Of a DNA stretch of 64,000 nt, positions 29,552 through 37,729 are shown piece by piece. The stretch's first letter is position 1. Each line of letters opens with the position of its first letter. The notes beneath the pieces are model-generated. The model had not been told where the DNA came from, searched no databases, and saw nothing but the letters and a program-made list of their open reading frames with translations. The stretch is from positions 186,001-250,000 of the forward strand of contig JAEYPF010000010.1 in NCBI GenBank assembly GCA_023411115.1, written 5' to 3'. This DNA comes from Methanobacteriota archaeon (GTDB lineage: Archaea; Methanobacteriota; Methanobacteria; Methanobacteriales; Methanobacteriaceae). A program made the position numbers and the translations under genes.

Positions 29552-29983
29552 CTGTAATCAACTCTTCTAAAATCATTAGAATTATACAATTTTCCATCCG
29601 GCCCCTGTGCCAAGTATACCCCTCAATTTCCTTAAGTTCGATCTATTCTGAACATTTAACTAAGTCTATTTTTTCAATGTGCATATCAATCACATATAAT
29701 GAAGTCTATTACCTTTATATCATTTAAACTAATCTTCAAAGCACCTATTTGAATTAAATCACAAACATTATGTTCACTAAATTCCTTTTTTTAGCATCTA
29801 TAACAACCTCAAAAAAACTTTTTAAAATATTTATAATAAATCCTTTTTTATAATTTAAAGCTTAATTAACTCTTTAATATAGTAAATTTTCTTAAAGAAT
29901 GTCTACTTCTGTATTTAAGCCCAGATAACCCATATAAAAATATTTAAATACTAATTTTAATAAAAGTATTACACGGTGATTTT
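29552..29983. other. 432-bp gene-free stretch
   Basis: No coding frame with a ribosome site is seen. It contains one copy of a short motif (AAATCCTTTTTTATAATTTA, near 29838) that also occurs upstream of the secreted genes at about 32466 and 33789, and the promoter of hsp20 (TATA-like box near 29940). Confidence 0.4.
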
Positions 29984-30292
29984 ATGGTTGAAGAAGAAAC
30001 TCAAAAAATACCTGTTTCCCCTGCAACATTCGTTTATCATACCGAAGACGAATATATAATGGAAGTAGAGCTTCCGGGTGTAAAAAAAGAAGATATAAAT
30101 ATTAATGTTACAGAAAACACCTTTTGTGTCAGGGCTCCAAGGAGAAATACAGAATATAATGGATGTTGGGTACTTGCTCACGATTTCAACCCAGATAAGG
30201 GCAGTGCAGACTATGAAAATGGATTACTAACTATCAGGATGCCTCTAATTGAAGAAAAAGAGAAAAAACGCAGGGAAATAAATGTGAAATAA
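29984..30292 (+). CDS. Hsp20/alpha-crystallin small heat-shock protein
   Basis: 102 residues with the alpha-crystallin domain: VYHTEDEYIMEVELPGVKKE at the start and the closing A-x-Y-x-N-G-L-L-x-I motif as ADYENGLLTIRMP, ending in a basic tail. It is shorter than most Hsp20 proteins, with almost no N-terminal arm and a short beta5-7 region. Acts as an ATP-independent holdase in the cytoplasm. GGTGAT lies 5 nt before the ATG. Confidence 0.9.
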   Translation: MVEEETQKIPVSPATFVYHTEDEYIMEVELPGVKKEDININVTENTFCVRAPRRNTEYNGCWVLAHDFNPDKGSADYENGLLTIRMPLIEEKEKKRREINVK

Positions 30293-30394
30293 GTACAATT
30301 TTTAACTTTTTACTATTTTTTTAGAATATATGTAAATTGGATACAATCCTATTTCATGTCTAAAAGATGTGTAGGTGCACTTTTCAAGATATCA

Positions 30395-30874
30395 TTATAT
30401 CCATGAGTAAGGGTTAAATTCTGATGGTGGAATGTACATTATTTTTGCATATCCTCTTTTTAAAAGCTCAGAGTTTACATTAACTTTATCTACATAAACC
30501 ACAGCAAGAACTCTACCGTACTTATCATAATATTTGGCATTATCTATATCCAGATAAACCCTTTTTCCAAGACATGTCTTTTTTACAAAATCTTTGGCTT
30601 CATGATATCCTCTTTGGTTTTCCTCAGGCGTGTTTATACCTACTAAACGTACTCTCCCAATTCCATCAACATCGATGGTATCTCCATCAACGATATGGGT
30701 ACAAAAGCCATTTGCATCATAATTAGATGATATTTTATCTGAATTATAAGCAGTTATAGACGTGACATTAGATACACTAGAATCATTTTTCTTTAATTGC
30801 TCATTATTTCCAATACATCCAGAAATAGCAATTATTATTAGAATAATCCCAATTAATGATATTTTTAATTTCAT
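30395..30874 (-). CDS. secreted thermonuclease-like lipoprotein (SNase family)
   Basis: A lipoprotein signal with lipobox AISGC (C20) is followed after a Ser/Asn-rich linker by a staphylococcal-nuclease domain (about 55-150): VDGDTIDVDGIGRVRLVGIN with the catalytic Arg, TPEEN and the DKYGRVLA motif with the second Arg. It is therefore a surface-anchored Ca-dependent nuclease that could degrade external DNA/RNA. It ends early after PPSEFNPYSWI. Confidence 0.85.
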   Translation of the reverse strand: MKLKISLIGIILIIIAISGCIGNNEQLKKNDSSVSNVTSITAYNSDKISSNYDANGFCTHIVDGDTIDVDGIGRVRLVGINTPEENQRGYHEAKDFVKKTCLGKRVYLDIDNAKYYDKYGRVLAVVYVDKVNVNSELLKRGYAKIMYIPPSEFNPYSWI

Positions 30875-30973
30875 TTAAATTCCTGCAAATTTCTTAGTCA
30901 TAGTATTACTTCAAAATTTTAAAACGATTTGCTTGAATATAAAATAAAAAATTTTCTATTTTTAAAGATACAC

Positions 30974-31468
30974 TTATACAAAATAGCCATTAACTATTTT
31001 TTTACCGTTAATGGTACCTTTATATGGAGTTAAATAAACTCCTCTTCCATCATGGGATTTCCCATGAACCAAACACCAGTCCATATCAGTTACGGAACTG
31101 TACCACATTCCTTCAGGGTTATTTTTTCCAGAACCAATTTCAAATTTTAAAACTCCCCATCGGCTTGATGAAGGATCATAATTCTCAAATACCCTTGTAT
31201 GGTACTTATAATCAGTATATAGACTACAGCTACATTTAGCAGTGGCATACACATATTTTGGTGTTATTATCACGTTATAAGCACCAACACTACTTACTGA
31301 TGCTTTTTTGTAATTATACGCTGCATTCACTAATACATTAATACCTCCATTAAAATCAATTTTTATATCTTTATCAAATGTAGAATTATTATCAGTTCCT
31401 GATGAAGGAAAGATATACATCGACATAATCAGTACCAATATAAATAAAAATAATAATTGTTGACTAAT
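30974..31468 (-). CDS. secreted protein of a local family (paralog 1), probable ATT start
   Basis: About 164 residues when read from ATT at 31468, which lies exactly 7 nt after a perfect AGGAGG. The reading then gives a signal peptide (M)SQQLLFLFILVLIMSMYIF before the mature part. No ATG, GTG or TTG lies between the SD and the hydrophobic core; the first conventional in-frame start (TTG 31438) would remove most of it. The mature domain, with SSVGAYNVIITP, YATAKCSCSLYTDY and MDWCLVHGKSH, is very like residues 105-215 of the protein at 32886; two closely spaced Cys pairs suggest disulfides. Function unknown. Confidence 0.72.
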   Translation of the reverse strand: MSQQLLFLFILVLIMSMYIFPSSGTDNNSTFDKDIKIDFNGGINVLVNAAYNYKKASVSSVGAYNVIITPKYVYATAKCSCSLYTDYKYHTRVFENYDPSSSRWGVLKFEIGSGKNNPEGMWYSSVTDMDWCLVHGKSHDGRGVYLTPYKGTINGKKIVNGYFV

Positions 31469-31561
31469 TCTACCGCCTCCTAGCCTAAATACAAAAATTA
31501 GGATAATTTGAACTATTTATTTTCATTTATAGGCTATATCTGGATTTATTATTTATTATCC

Positions 31562-31591
31562 AAAAAAGAACCTGTTATAAGGTTCTTTTTT
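31562..31591 (-). terminator. terminator hairpin after the 31656 gene
   Basis: AAAAAAGAACC (31562-31572) and GGTTCTTTTTT (31581-31591) are perfect 11-bp inverted repeats around an 8-nt loop, with a T-run on either strand. It lies about 65 bp after the stop of the minus-strand gene at 31656 and upstream of the promoter of the next minus-strand gene, so it most likely ends the former. Confidence 0.65.
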
Positions 31592-31655
31592 GAATATAGA
31601 TTTTATACTGATGTCCTACAGCAATTCTAGATGAATACTTTCATGTATTAACAAG

Positions 31656-32345
31656 TTATACAAAGAAATAATGGTATCCATAAGTCCTGTAAGGAACAGT
31701 TTTCCATTTTCCGTTTTGATATAACTGAACTGACCTGTGTCTACTTGAATATGCTGTTGCGTATTGAATAACTCTTGACTGATATCCAGCTGCTTGGAAC
31801 TTGCTGTTTAAATATGAACTCATAGCCCAGCAATCCCCTGCTCCTATGCGTTGCATAGCCGAAGCAGTGCTAGCACTGTGGCTGTATCCATATTTAGCTC
31901 CAGATTTCATAATTGAGTTTAATGCAGGATCACTTGTATTTGCTTTGCCCTTTGATCTATAACACGAAGTACTGTAACTTGATGATGCCTTAGCTCTGGT
32001 ATATTTGTATTTCCAGTAATGTTTCCATACATATCTCCATTTTCCATGGGATTTATACCAGTGTCTGTACCATTTTTTCACTTTTACTTTGTATACTGCA
32101 TTTACTTTCAAAACGTTTTTGTCGCTCAAAATCTCTGATTTTGGCGTTGAAGGAAATTTCGTTTCCTGAACCGCAAAATCTTCGATTTTACAGGCCCCAA
32201 ACATTTCATGTTTGGGGGATTCACTTAAACCAATTTTTTCATTACCTGGCAATGTACTTTGGTTTGTTGTCCCATATATTGGAGAAAAAACCAACATTAC
32301 TATAGCTACCGCTAATAGTAATGAAAATAGCGATTGCCGCTTAAT
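31656..32345 (-). CDS. secreted transglutaminase-like/cysteine-peptidase-like protein (paralogous N-terminus), probable ATT start
   Basis: 229 residues from ATT at 32345, 7 nt after AGGAGG, giving signal peptide (M)KRQSLFSLLLAVAIVML. After a Lys/Tyr/Trp-rich segment (YKVKVKKWYRHWYKSHGKW), the C-terminal domain has GAGDCWAMSSYLNSKF and SSRHRSVQLY, a Cys172/His203 pair arranged as in transglutaminase-like cysteine peptidases and the pseudomurein endoisopeptidase group; the substrate may be the cell wall. Residues about 43-80 are encoded by a 110-bp run of five hairpins absent from the paralog at 32886. The catalytic third residue is not certain. Confidence 0.72.
   Translation of the reverse strand: MKRQSLFSLLLAVAIVMLVFSPIYGTTNQSTLPGNEKIGLSESPKHEMFGACKIEDFAVQETKFPSTPKSEILSDKNVLKVNAVYKVKVKKWYRHWYKSHGKWRYVWKHYWKYKYTRAKASSSYSTSCYRSKGKANTSDPALNSIMKSGAKYGYSHSASTASAMQRIGAGDCWAMSSYLNSKFQAAGYQSRVIQYATAYSSRHRSVQLYQNGKWKTVPYRTYGYHYFFV
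32109..32217 (-). repeat. in-frame array of five short hairpins inside a coding sequence
   Basis: Consecutive stems on this stretch: CCCCAAACAT/ATGTTTGGGG (32195-32217), AAAATC/GATTTT (32175-32189), AGGAAA/TTTCCT (32151-32167), CAAAATC/GATTTTG (32127-32143), CAAAA/TTTTG (32109-32121). Loops are 3-5 nt. The central one extends to GTTGAAGGAAA (32146-32156) with TTTCCTGAACC (32162-32172), the same arms as in the permease leader at 27164-27194. The frame stays open through it. Looks like a small palindromic insertion comparable in principle to the Rickettsia RPE elements. Confidence 0.6.
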
Positions 32346-32421
32346 TGTACCGCCTCCTCATCCAATAGTACCAATACACCTATTTAGAACTATCTGGACT
32401 TAGTTATAGTCAAATTAATTT

Positions 32422-32490
32422 CATATATAAATCTTTTCATTTAATTTTCCAAAAAAGAACGTTATAAATCCTTTTTTATGATTTAAAGCC
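32422..32490 (-). promoter_or_regulatory. promoter region shared with the 32886 paralog
   Basis: A TATA box (TTATATATGA on the minus strand, about 32422-32432) lies roughly 80 nt before the ATT start. The flanking sequence, CTTTTTTG-AAAAT-AAATGAAAA before it and GTCCA after it, is nearly the same upstream of the 32886 gene (about 33700-33790), and the AAATCCTTTTTTA motif precedes both. The rest of 32490-32843 is AT-rich without features. Confidence 0.45.
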
Positions 32491-32843
32491 TTATTACATG
32501 TTTTTGTTAGAATAAATTCCAGATCAATTTACTCGAATTATCTTTTAAACAAATTAAATGATACAAAAATACTATTTAATCATAAAGGCATTATCAATGT
32601 ATTAATCAAGAGACAATATCTTTTAAAATAATATTTAAATTAATTAAATTAGATTAATTAATAATATATTAACAGTTTGTTATGAATTAAGAAAATAGGA
32701 TTAGCTTAGTAAATAATATCCATTTTAAAAAATAATCCATTAAAATCATTAATTAGTCCTAATTTTTGATTATTACCCTATAATATTTAAAAATAGTCTT
32801 AAATTGAATGTATTGATAACAAAATAATTAAAAATAAAATATA

Positions 32844-32870
32844 AAAAAACCTAAAATTTTCAGGTTTTTT
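32844..32870 (-). terminator. terminator hairpin after the 32886 gene
   Basis: AAAAAACCT (32844-32852) pairs perfectly with AGGTTTTTT (32862-32870) around a 9-nt loop; T-run on the transcript strand; 16 bp after the stop of the minus-strand gene. Confidence 0.65.
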
Positions 32871-32885
32871 AATTGTACAAATTAT

Positions 32886-33668
32886 TTAAATTTTTACATC
32901 TGTATTGTTTGTATCTGTAGTATTAGTTTCTGTGCAATTTGTGGTTTCAGTTGTGTTTGTTCCATCTGTACTATTTGTATCATTGGTACTGTTTGTATTT
33001 GTTGTATTTGTACTGTTTGTAGGAGGAACAACAACTTTAGTAGTGAAATAACCATTAACAACGTTTATTCCATTAATGACACCATTATAAGGTACCAGGA
33101 AAACATTACGGCTGTCATGTGATTTTCCATGAACTAAACACCAGTCCATATCTGTAATTGAATCATACCACAGTCCTTCGGGAGATGTCCAACTTGCTGG
33201 CCCTTGCTCAAATTTTAAAGTTCCCCAACGTTTTGTCGCTGGATTGTAATTGTAGAAAACTCTTGCATGGTAATTATAATCAGTATACATGCAGCAGCTA
33301 CATTTTGCAGTAGCATATACATATATTGGTGTTATTACCACATTATAGGCACCGACACTGCTTGTTGATGCTTTTTTGTATACGGTTTTGTAGACGTATT
33401 TGTATTTATATACATATTTATACTTCCACTTGTATTTCCATTTTCCATTGGATTTATATCGATATTTGTACCGTACTTTCACTTTTACCTTGACTTTCAC
33501 TTTTACTTTCGCAGCATTTACCTGTAAATAATTTGTACTGCTTTCACTTAAATCAGTCTTCGCATTTCCATACGATGCAGACTGGTCTTCGTTCCCTTCA
33601 ACAGAAGGGAAAATTAACATTGCCATGCTTAAAGCTAATAACAATGCCCACGTCTTTCGTCGCCTAAT
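32886..33668 (-). CDS. secreted protein of a local family (paralog 3), K/V-K/Y repeats and sequon-rich tail, probable ATT start
   Basis: 260 residues read from ATT at 33668, 7 nt after AGGAGG, giving signal peptide (M)RRRKTWALLLALSMAMLIF. Order of parts: short linker, an alternating Lys-Val then Lys-Tyr tract (VKVKVKVKV ... YKYKYVYK), the same Cys-containing domain as in the 30974 protein (YATAKCSCCMYTDY, MDWCLVHGKSH), and a C-terminal tail of about 45 residues of Asn, Thr and Ser with about nine N-x-S/T sequons, suited to dense N-glycosylation. The first conventional in-frame start (TTG 33644) would drop the basic signal-peptide start RRRK. Function unknown; a wall-associated role is likely. 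Confidence 0.74.
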   Translation of the reverse strand: MRRRKTWALLLALSMAMLIFPSVEGNEDQSASYGNAKTDLSESSTNYLQVNAAKVKVKVKVKVKVRYKYRYKSNGKWKYKWKYKYVYKYKYVYKTVYKKASTSSVGAYNVVITPIYVYATAKCSCCMYTDYNYHARVFYNYNPATKRWGTLKFEQGPASWTSPEGLWYDSITDMDWCLVHGKSHDSRNVFLVPYNGVINGINVVNGYFTTKVVVPPTNSTNTTNTNSTNDTNSTDGTNTTETTNCTETNTTDTNNTDVKI

Positions 33669-33933
33669 TATACCGCCTCCTTACCCTGCAATATTAAGAA
33701 ATAATATTATGGGTATTTTGGACATTATTATGGTCACTTTTAAATCATATATAAGTTTTTTCATTTTATTTTACAAAAAAGAAGCAATTAAATCCTTTTT
33801 TTACGTTTAAAGACTTATTAGAAGTTATTGTTCCAACGATTCAGTGATTGAATCTACTGATTCTTATTTTTAATTAAGCAGTACAATTAAAACCCCACTT
33901 GTAAAAAACAGCGATGAGGAATGCTTTTATGCT

Positions 33934-34002
33934 TTATGCCCCTATCTTCAAATAATCTATGGTGTAACCATCAAAGTTGGTTATTACGTTGCTCATCCCC
34001 AT
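33934..34002 (-). other. possible gene remnant or structured RNA in a 556-bp gap
   Basis: Between 33669 and 34225 the stretch 33885-34010 is less AT-rich than its surroundings. On the minus strand it encodes MGMSNVITNFDGYTIDYLKI plus GA before a stop, which reads like the beginning of a protein (faintly like YbjQ-type N-termini), with no continuation. On either strand it also folds (GATGAG with CTCATC; GTAACC with GGTTAT), so a small RNA is an alternative. Neither is secure. Confidence 0.25.
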
Positions 34003-34225
34003 GTCATAATTCTTAAAAATAAACCCTTTTAAATTGAAATTAGTACATATAAAGCATAATGACTGCTTTTTAAATAATGTTGAAAGAGGTGTTAAATTTT
34101 GAAATAATTAATAATTTTAATATAAATAAATTAAATTACAATATAAAGCAATAATAACCTTAAAAATGTTATAAATGATGAAAAGAAAATTAAATTATGA
34201 TATAGTTTGAAACGGAGTTAACTAA

Positions 34226-35203
34226 ATGATATTAATCGTTGGCGGAGCAGGATATATAGGATCTCATTTAAACAAAGAAATCAATAAAAAAGGCATTGAA
34301 ACTGTAATATTTGATAATTTAAGCTATGGCCATAGAGACTTTGTAAAATGGGGAACATTTGAACAGGGTGATTTAAGCCGTATAGAAGATATACGATCTG
34401 TTTTCAGGAAGTACCCCATTGAAGCAGTGATGCATTTTGCTGCATTCACCTATGTAGGTGAATCTGTAGAAGATCCACAAAAATACTATATGAACAACGT
34501 TAAAAATACCTTAAATCTGCTTCAGGTGATGCTTGAAGAAAATGTGAAGTACTTCGTCTTTTCTTCAACATGCGCAACCTATGGAAATCCTGTTGAAATC
34601 CCCATAACTGAAAATCATCCGCAAAACCCTATAAACCCCTATGGGAAAGGTAAATTGATGGTAGAAACCGTTTTAAAAGATTACAGTGACGCATACGGTT
34701 TAAAATATGCATCATTAAGATACTTTAACGCGGCTGGAGCTGACCCTGATGGTGAAATAGGTGAATTGCATGATCCCGAGACACATTTAATACCACTTAT
34801 TCTGGATGTGGCTATTTCCAAAAGAGAAGATGTAAAAATATTTGGAACAGATTACAATACTCCCGATGGTACCTGTATTAGAGATTACATACATGTTACT
34901 GATCTAGCAGAAGCACATATTCTAGCTCTTGAATACCTTCAAAACGGTGGACAAAGCGATGTATTTAACCTCGGAAATGGAAATGGGTTTTCTGTAAAAG
35001 AAGTTATAGAAACTGCAAGGAAAATTACAGGTAAAGACATTAATGCAATGGAAGCAGATAGGAGACCTGGAGATCCCCCAATTCTTGTTGGAAGCTCCAA
35101 TAAAGCAAGAGAAATATTAAATTGGAATCCAAAATATGATGAACTGTCTAAAATTATAGAAACAGCATGGAACTGGCATAAAAGTTTGAATGAAGTTATT
35201 TAA
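34226..35203 (+). CDS. galE: UDP-glucose 4-epimerase (NAD-dependent sugar epimerase)
   Basis: Interconverts UDP-glucose and UDP-galactose (or the GlcNAc/GalNAc forms), supplying sugars for glycans and pseudomurein. Extended SDR with NAD site GGAGYIGSH (6-14), the active-site Ser/Thr SSTCATYG, catalytic YxxxK as YGKGK, RYFNAAGADPDGEIGE and the GalE-typical DGTCIRDYIHV. 325 residues is normal. GGAG lies 8 nt before the ATG. Not coupled to a neighbour. Confidence 0.92.
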   Translation: MILIVGGAGYIGSHLNKEINKKGIETVIFDNLSYGHRDFVKWGTFEQGDLSRIEDIRSVFRKYPIEAVMHFAAFTYVGESVEDPQKYYMNNVKNTLNLLQVMLEENVKYFVFSSTCATYGNPVEIPITENHPQNPINPYGKGKLMVETVLKDYSDAYGLKYASLRYFNAAGADPDGEIGELHDPETHLIPLILDVAISKREDVKIFGTDYNTPDGTCIRDYIHVTDLAEAHILALEYLQNGGQSDVFNLGNGNGFSVKEVIETARKITGKDINAMEADRRPGDPPILVGSSNKAREILNWNPKYDELSKIIETAWNWHKSLNEVI

Positions 35204-35452
35204 TGCTAAAAAATTATATTCTATAATTTTACTTATTTTTGAATATACAACTGTTACTTATTTACAATATGGAATGTTTTACTGAAACTGTATCTCAGGA
35301 AATACAATGTTTTGGTTGAAATGATATTGTTATATTAGATTTAGATTCATGTAAAAATAGCCTTATAGCAAATGTTGATTATTTTAAGCAGTAGTTAATT
35401 AAAAAGAATGAAGATGAATCAACACTAACTTTAAAATTTTTTGTTAGTTAGT

Positions 35453-35701
35453 CTATGATAAACCTCTATAAATCAACAGGTACCATAGCACTATAATTAC
35501 AACCGCAAAAATCATTGCGCTTATGATTAAATTTCTATCGTTACCAAATATAATCGGAATGGGCCCTATTAAAATTACTCCCCCTGTATGGATTTCTTCA
35601 TTTTTGGAAGAAGTAGATTGTAGGGCTGTTCCTATGAGTATAAGTATAATTCCAACGAAGATAACTATAATTCCAGCAATAACCAGTACACCCGCGTTCA
35701 T
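35453..35701 (-). CDS. small archaeal membrane protein of the DUF131/TIGR00304 type
   Basis: 82 residues: N-terminal helix (about 4-28), a polar loop, the conserved GGVILIGPIPIIFGND segment that identifies the archaeal DUF131 (TIGR00304) family, and a second helix (about 57-77). Function unknown. GGGGAT precedes the ATG. The 249-bp gap before it (35204-35452) has nothing recognisable beyond AT-rich sequence. Confidence 0.75.
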   Translation of the reverse strand: MNAGVLVIAGIIVIFVGIILILIGTALQSTSSKNEEIHTGGVILIGPIPIIFGNDRNLIISAMIFAVVIIVLWYLLIYRGLS

Positions 35702-35781
35702 AATATCCCCTAATTCTATGAAATTATGTAATTGTCGATATAATATACAAGTTCAATTTTAAAATTATGCTTTAATTATAA

Positions 35782-36276
35782 TTAATTTTCTTTTTTAAGA
35801 CGGTATTCTGATTTTCCATTAGATGTTTTATGTTCAATTATATCATTTTCACACATTTCTGCCAGTATTTGTTTTAATCGTACATCTAACTGGCATTCTT
35901 CGTCCCCAGTTTGATTACATAGCAGTGCATAACAAGGACAGGTTATAATATCTCTTAAACGTCCTTTTTCAGTCCATACATCGGTTCTATTTAACGAATC
36001 ATATATAGAAAGATATGATAACAGCACTTTTTTCTGTTCATCAGTAACTTTTACCTCATCAACCATCCCTTTAATTTCGTCAATTAGAGATTTGGTATTT
36101 TCAGTTTCATTCTCTGGTACAACAAGGAGGACATGAACCTCTTTAGCGAGGTAAGAATCACCGCGAATTATTTCAAAACAATCTTTGTTGAGTACCATTC
36201 CACCTACGTCTTCTATGTACTCAACCAGTTCATTAAATTTATACACACCGCCTCTAAAAAAGAAAACTTCGTACAT
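35782..36276 (-). CDS. uncharacterised methanobacterial protein with Cys cluster
   Basis: 164 residues, soluble. The N-terminal half is alpha/beta (ELVEYIEDVGGMVLNKDCFE, KEVHVLLVVPENE); the C-terminal half has CPCYALLCNQTGDEECQ and a helix-turn-helix-like end (VRLKQILAEMCENDIIEHK). The four Cys could bind metal or a cluster. Two starts are possible: ATG 36276, or GTG 36246 which follows AGAGG by 4 nt and would drop MYEVFFFRGG. It starts 8 bp after the THUMP gene, so they form an operon. Confidence 0.65.
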   Translation of the reverse strand: MYEVFFFRGGVYKFNELVEYIEDVGGMVLNKDCFEIIRGDSYLAKEVHVLLVVPENETENTKSLIDEIKGMVDEVKVTDEQKKVLLSYLSIYDSLNRTDVWTEKGRLRDIITCPCYALLCNQTGDEECQLDVRLKQILAEMCENDIIEHKTSNGKSEYRLKKEN

Positions 36277-36284
36277 AGTAATCG

Positions 36285-36818
36285 TTAACTCTTTTTTAAG
36301 ATTTGATGGGGCTTTAAAATGCTGATCCCTGTATCCTCCCCAACTACTTCAATTTGAACAATCCAATCAGGGTTCATATTATCTGCTATAACATCTAAGT
36401 GATTAAGTAGTTCATTTGATACTGCATTAATAAGTTCTTCTTCTGATTCCAGGTATTCTCTACCTCTTAAATCACATCTTACTACAAACGAATCCTCTGA
36501 GTTCATTTTTTCCCTTGCAATTACTAATACCTGCTCCAAAATGATGCCCATTCGCGTTTTTACAACCAAATCAATTGGAACAGCCTTAGATATTACAGTT
36601 GTTGGAGCTTCATTTAATATCGTCACTGCTTCTTCAGGATCCATAGTCAATTCAACTAAAACTACATTTGGATATTGTGATTCTTTTATATAAAGAACTG
36701 GCTCATAACTTGAAAGTGCAAGTTCTATTTCTTCTATCCCTACTAATTCTTCACCAGCACGCGCATCTTTGTGGCCTTGAAGAGTTACCAGAAGATTAAA
36801 GCCATCTATTGGCCTGAT
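36285..36818 (-). CDS. THUMP-domain-like RNA-binding protein, probable ATC start
   Basis: About 177 residues from ATC at 36818, which stands 7 nt after AGGGGG. The reading gives (M)RPIDGFNLLVTLQGHKDARAGEE, with the body (LVGIEEIELALSSY, VLVELTMDPEEAVTILNEAP, FVVRCDLRGREYLESEEEL) matching THUMP-type tRNA-binding folds. Frames further upstream cover an AT-rich promoter with a TATA box and are unlikely to be translated; the next conventional start inside the gene is far downstream. Likely bound to tRNA modification. It leads the operon with the Cys-cluster protein. Confidence 0.7.
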   Translation of the reverse strand: MRPIDGFNLLVTLQGHKDARAGEELVGIEEIELALSSYEPVLYIKESQYPNVVLVELTMDPEEAVTILNEAPTTVISKAVPIDLVVKTRMGIILEQVLVIAREKMNSEDSFVVRCDLRGREYLESEEELINAVSNELLNHLDVIADNMNPDWIVQIEVVGEDTGISILKPHQILKKS

Positions 36819-37244
36819 ACGTCCACCCCCTAAAAATAGACTATTACTATTATATGTAATTATTAATATATTAAAATTATGGATAGTAGAGTGGCTGTTG
36901 GCCCAATATTTCATGCTTTTGATCATGAAAATAGTTTAAGAATAATCTCTAATTATATCTGTTTTTTAAGATAATTAAGTATCAAATAGGCCAAAATAAT
37001 CGATAAATTCAATTTTTGAGTGTAAAATTATAGATCTATTGATTAAAATCACCTACATTTTATTTAAACACCTCTAAGTTCGCTTAGTGAACTTTCACTT
37101 ATGTAATTGATTTAAAAAGGTTTTTTATGTTTAGTGATGAATATTACCCAAAGATCTAGTAATAGCTTTAAATTAAATGGTTCATGATATAATATATCCT
37201 CAAAAGCTATTACTTTATAAATAATTATTAATATATCCAATGTT

Positions 37245-37685
37245 ATGGATAGTCGAGGGATAATGACTGTTGACCTTATGTTTGCAACACTTTTGATTGT
37301 TATACTTAGTGGAAGTATAATAACAGTTATATCAGATAGAATAGATGCCACATCACAGACAGAAGAACTCGGAAAAGCAAGAATGATTGCAGAAAGTGTT
37401 GCTGAAGCTATTAACAAGGCCTATTCTGGTGGAAATGGCCATTTAGAAACAATTAGTTTAGCTAACAATATTAAGGATAAAAACTATTATATAAACGTGA
37501 ATTCATCAGGCGTTTATGTTACAGTGGGCGGAATGACTGGTAAATCATATATAGTCCCAAAAAAATTTTCAAACTCCAATTTACTGGATGAAGCTCAAAT
37601 CACTCTGCATAACGGTGCAAATTATACTATAAAGAATGTAAACAGTTCAGATGGTAGTAACTGGATAGTAATTACACATTCTTAA
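37245..37685 (+). CDS. prepilin-like secreted protein
   Basis: 146 residues. The N-terminus MDSRGIMTVDLMFATLLIVI resembles a class III (type IV pilin-like) signal: short polar leader ending in Gly, then a Glu/Asp-like residue and a 20-residue helix, followed by a beta-rich part. ATG 37245 lies 27 nt after a TATA box (TTTATAAAT, 37214-37222) with no ribosome site, so the mRNA is probably leaderless. The next gene is also prepilin-like and has its own promoter. The upstream gap 36927-37244 has a weak hairpin (AAGTTC/GAACTT near 37075) and nothing else seen. Confidence 0.7.
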   Translation: MDSRGIMTVDLMFATLLIVILSGSIITVISDRIDATSQTEELGKARMIAESVAEAINKAYSGGNGHLETISLANNIKDKNYYINVNSSGVYVTVGGMTGKSYIVPKKFSNSNLLDEAQITLHNGANYTIKNVNSSDGSNWIVITHS

Positions 37686-37729
37686 TTTAAGATAAATAAG
37701 TATATATTTATTAATACCAAATCAGATGT

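Noticed and set aside
33901..34010. C/D-box RNA at the GATGAG stretch
   Set aside because: The C-box consensus RUGAUGA and a CUGA D-box at suitable spacing are not present.
20256..35400. Recurring TTAAGCAGTA..AATTAAAA motif (about 20256, 33876, 35381)
   Set aside because: Three short AT-rich matches in different contexts, within what chance allows in this composition.
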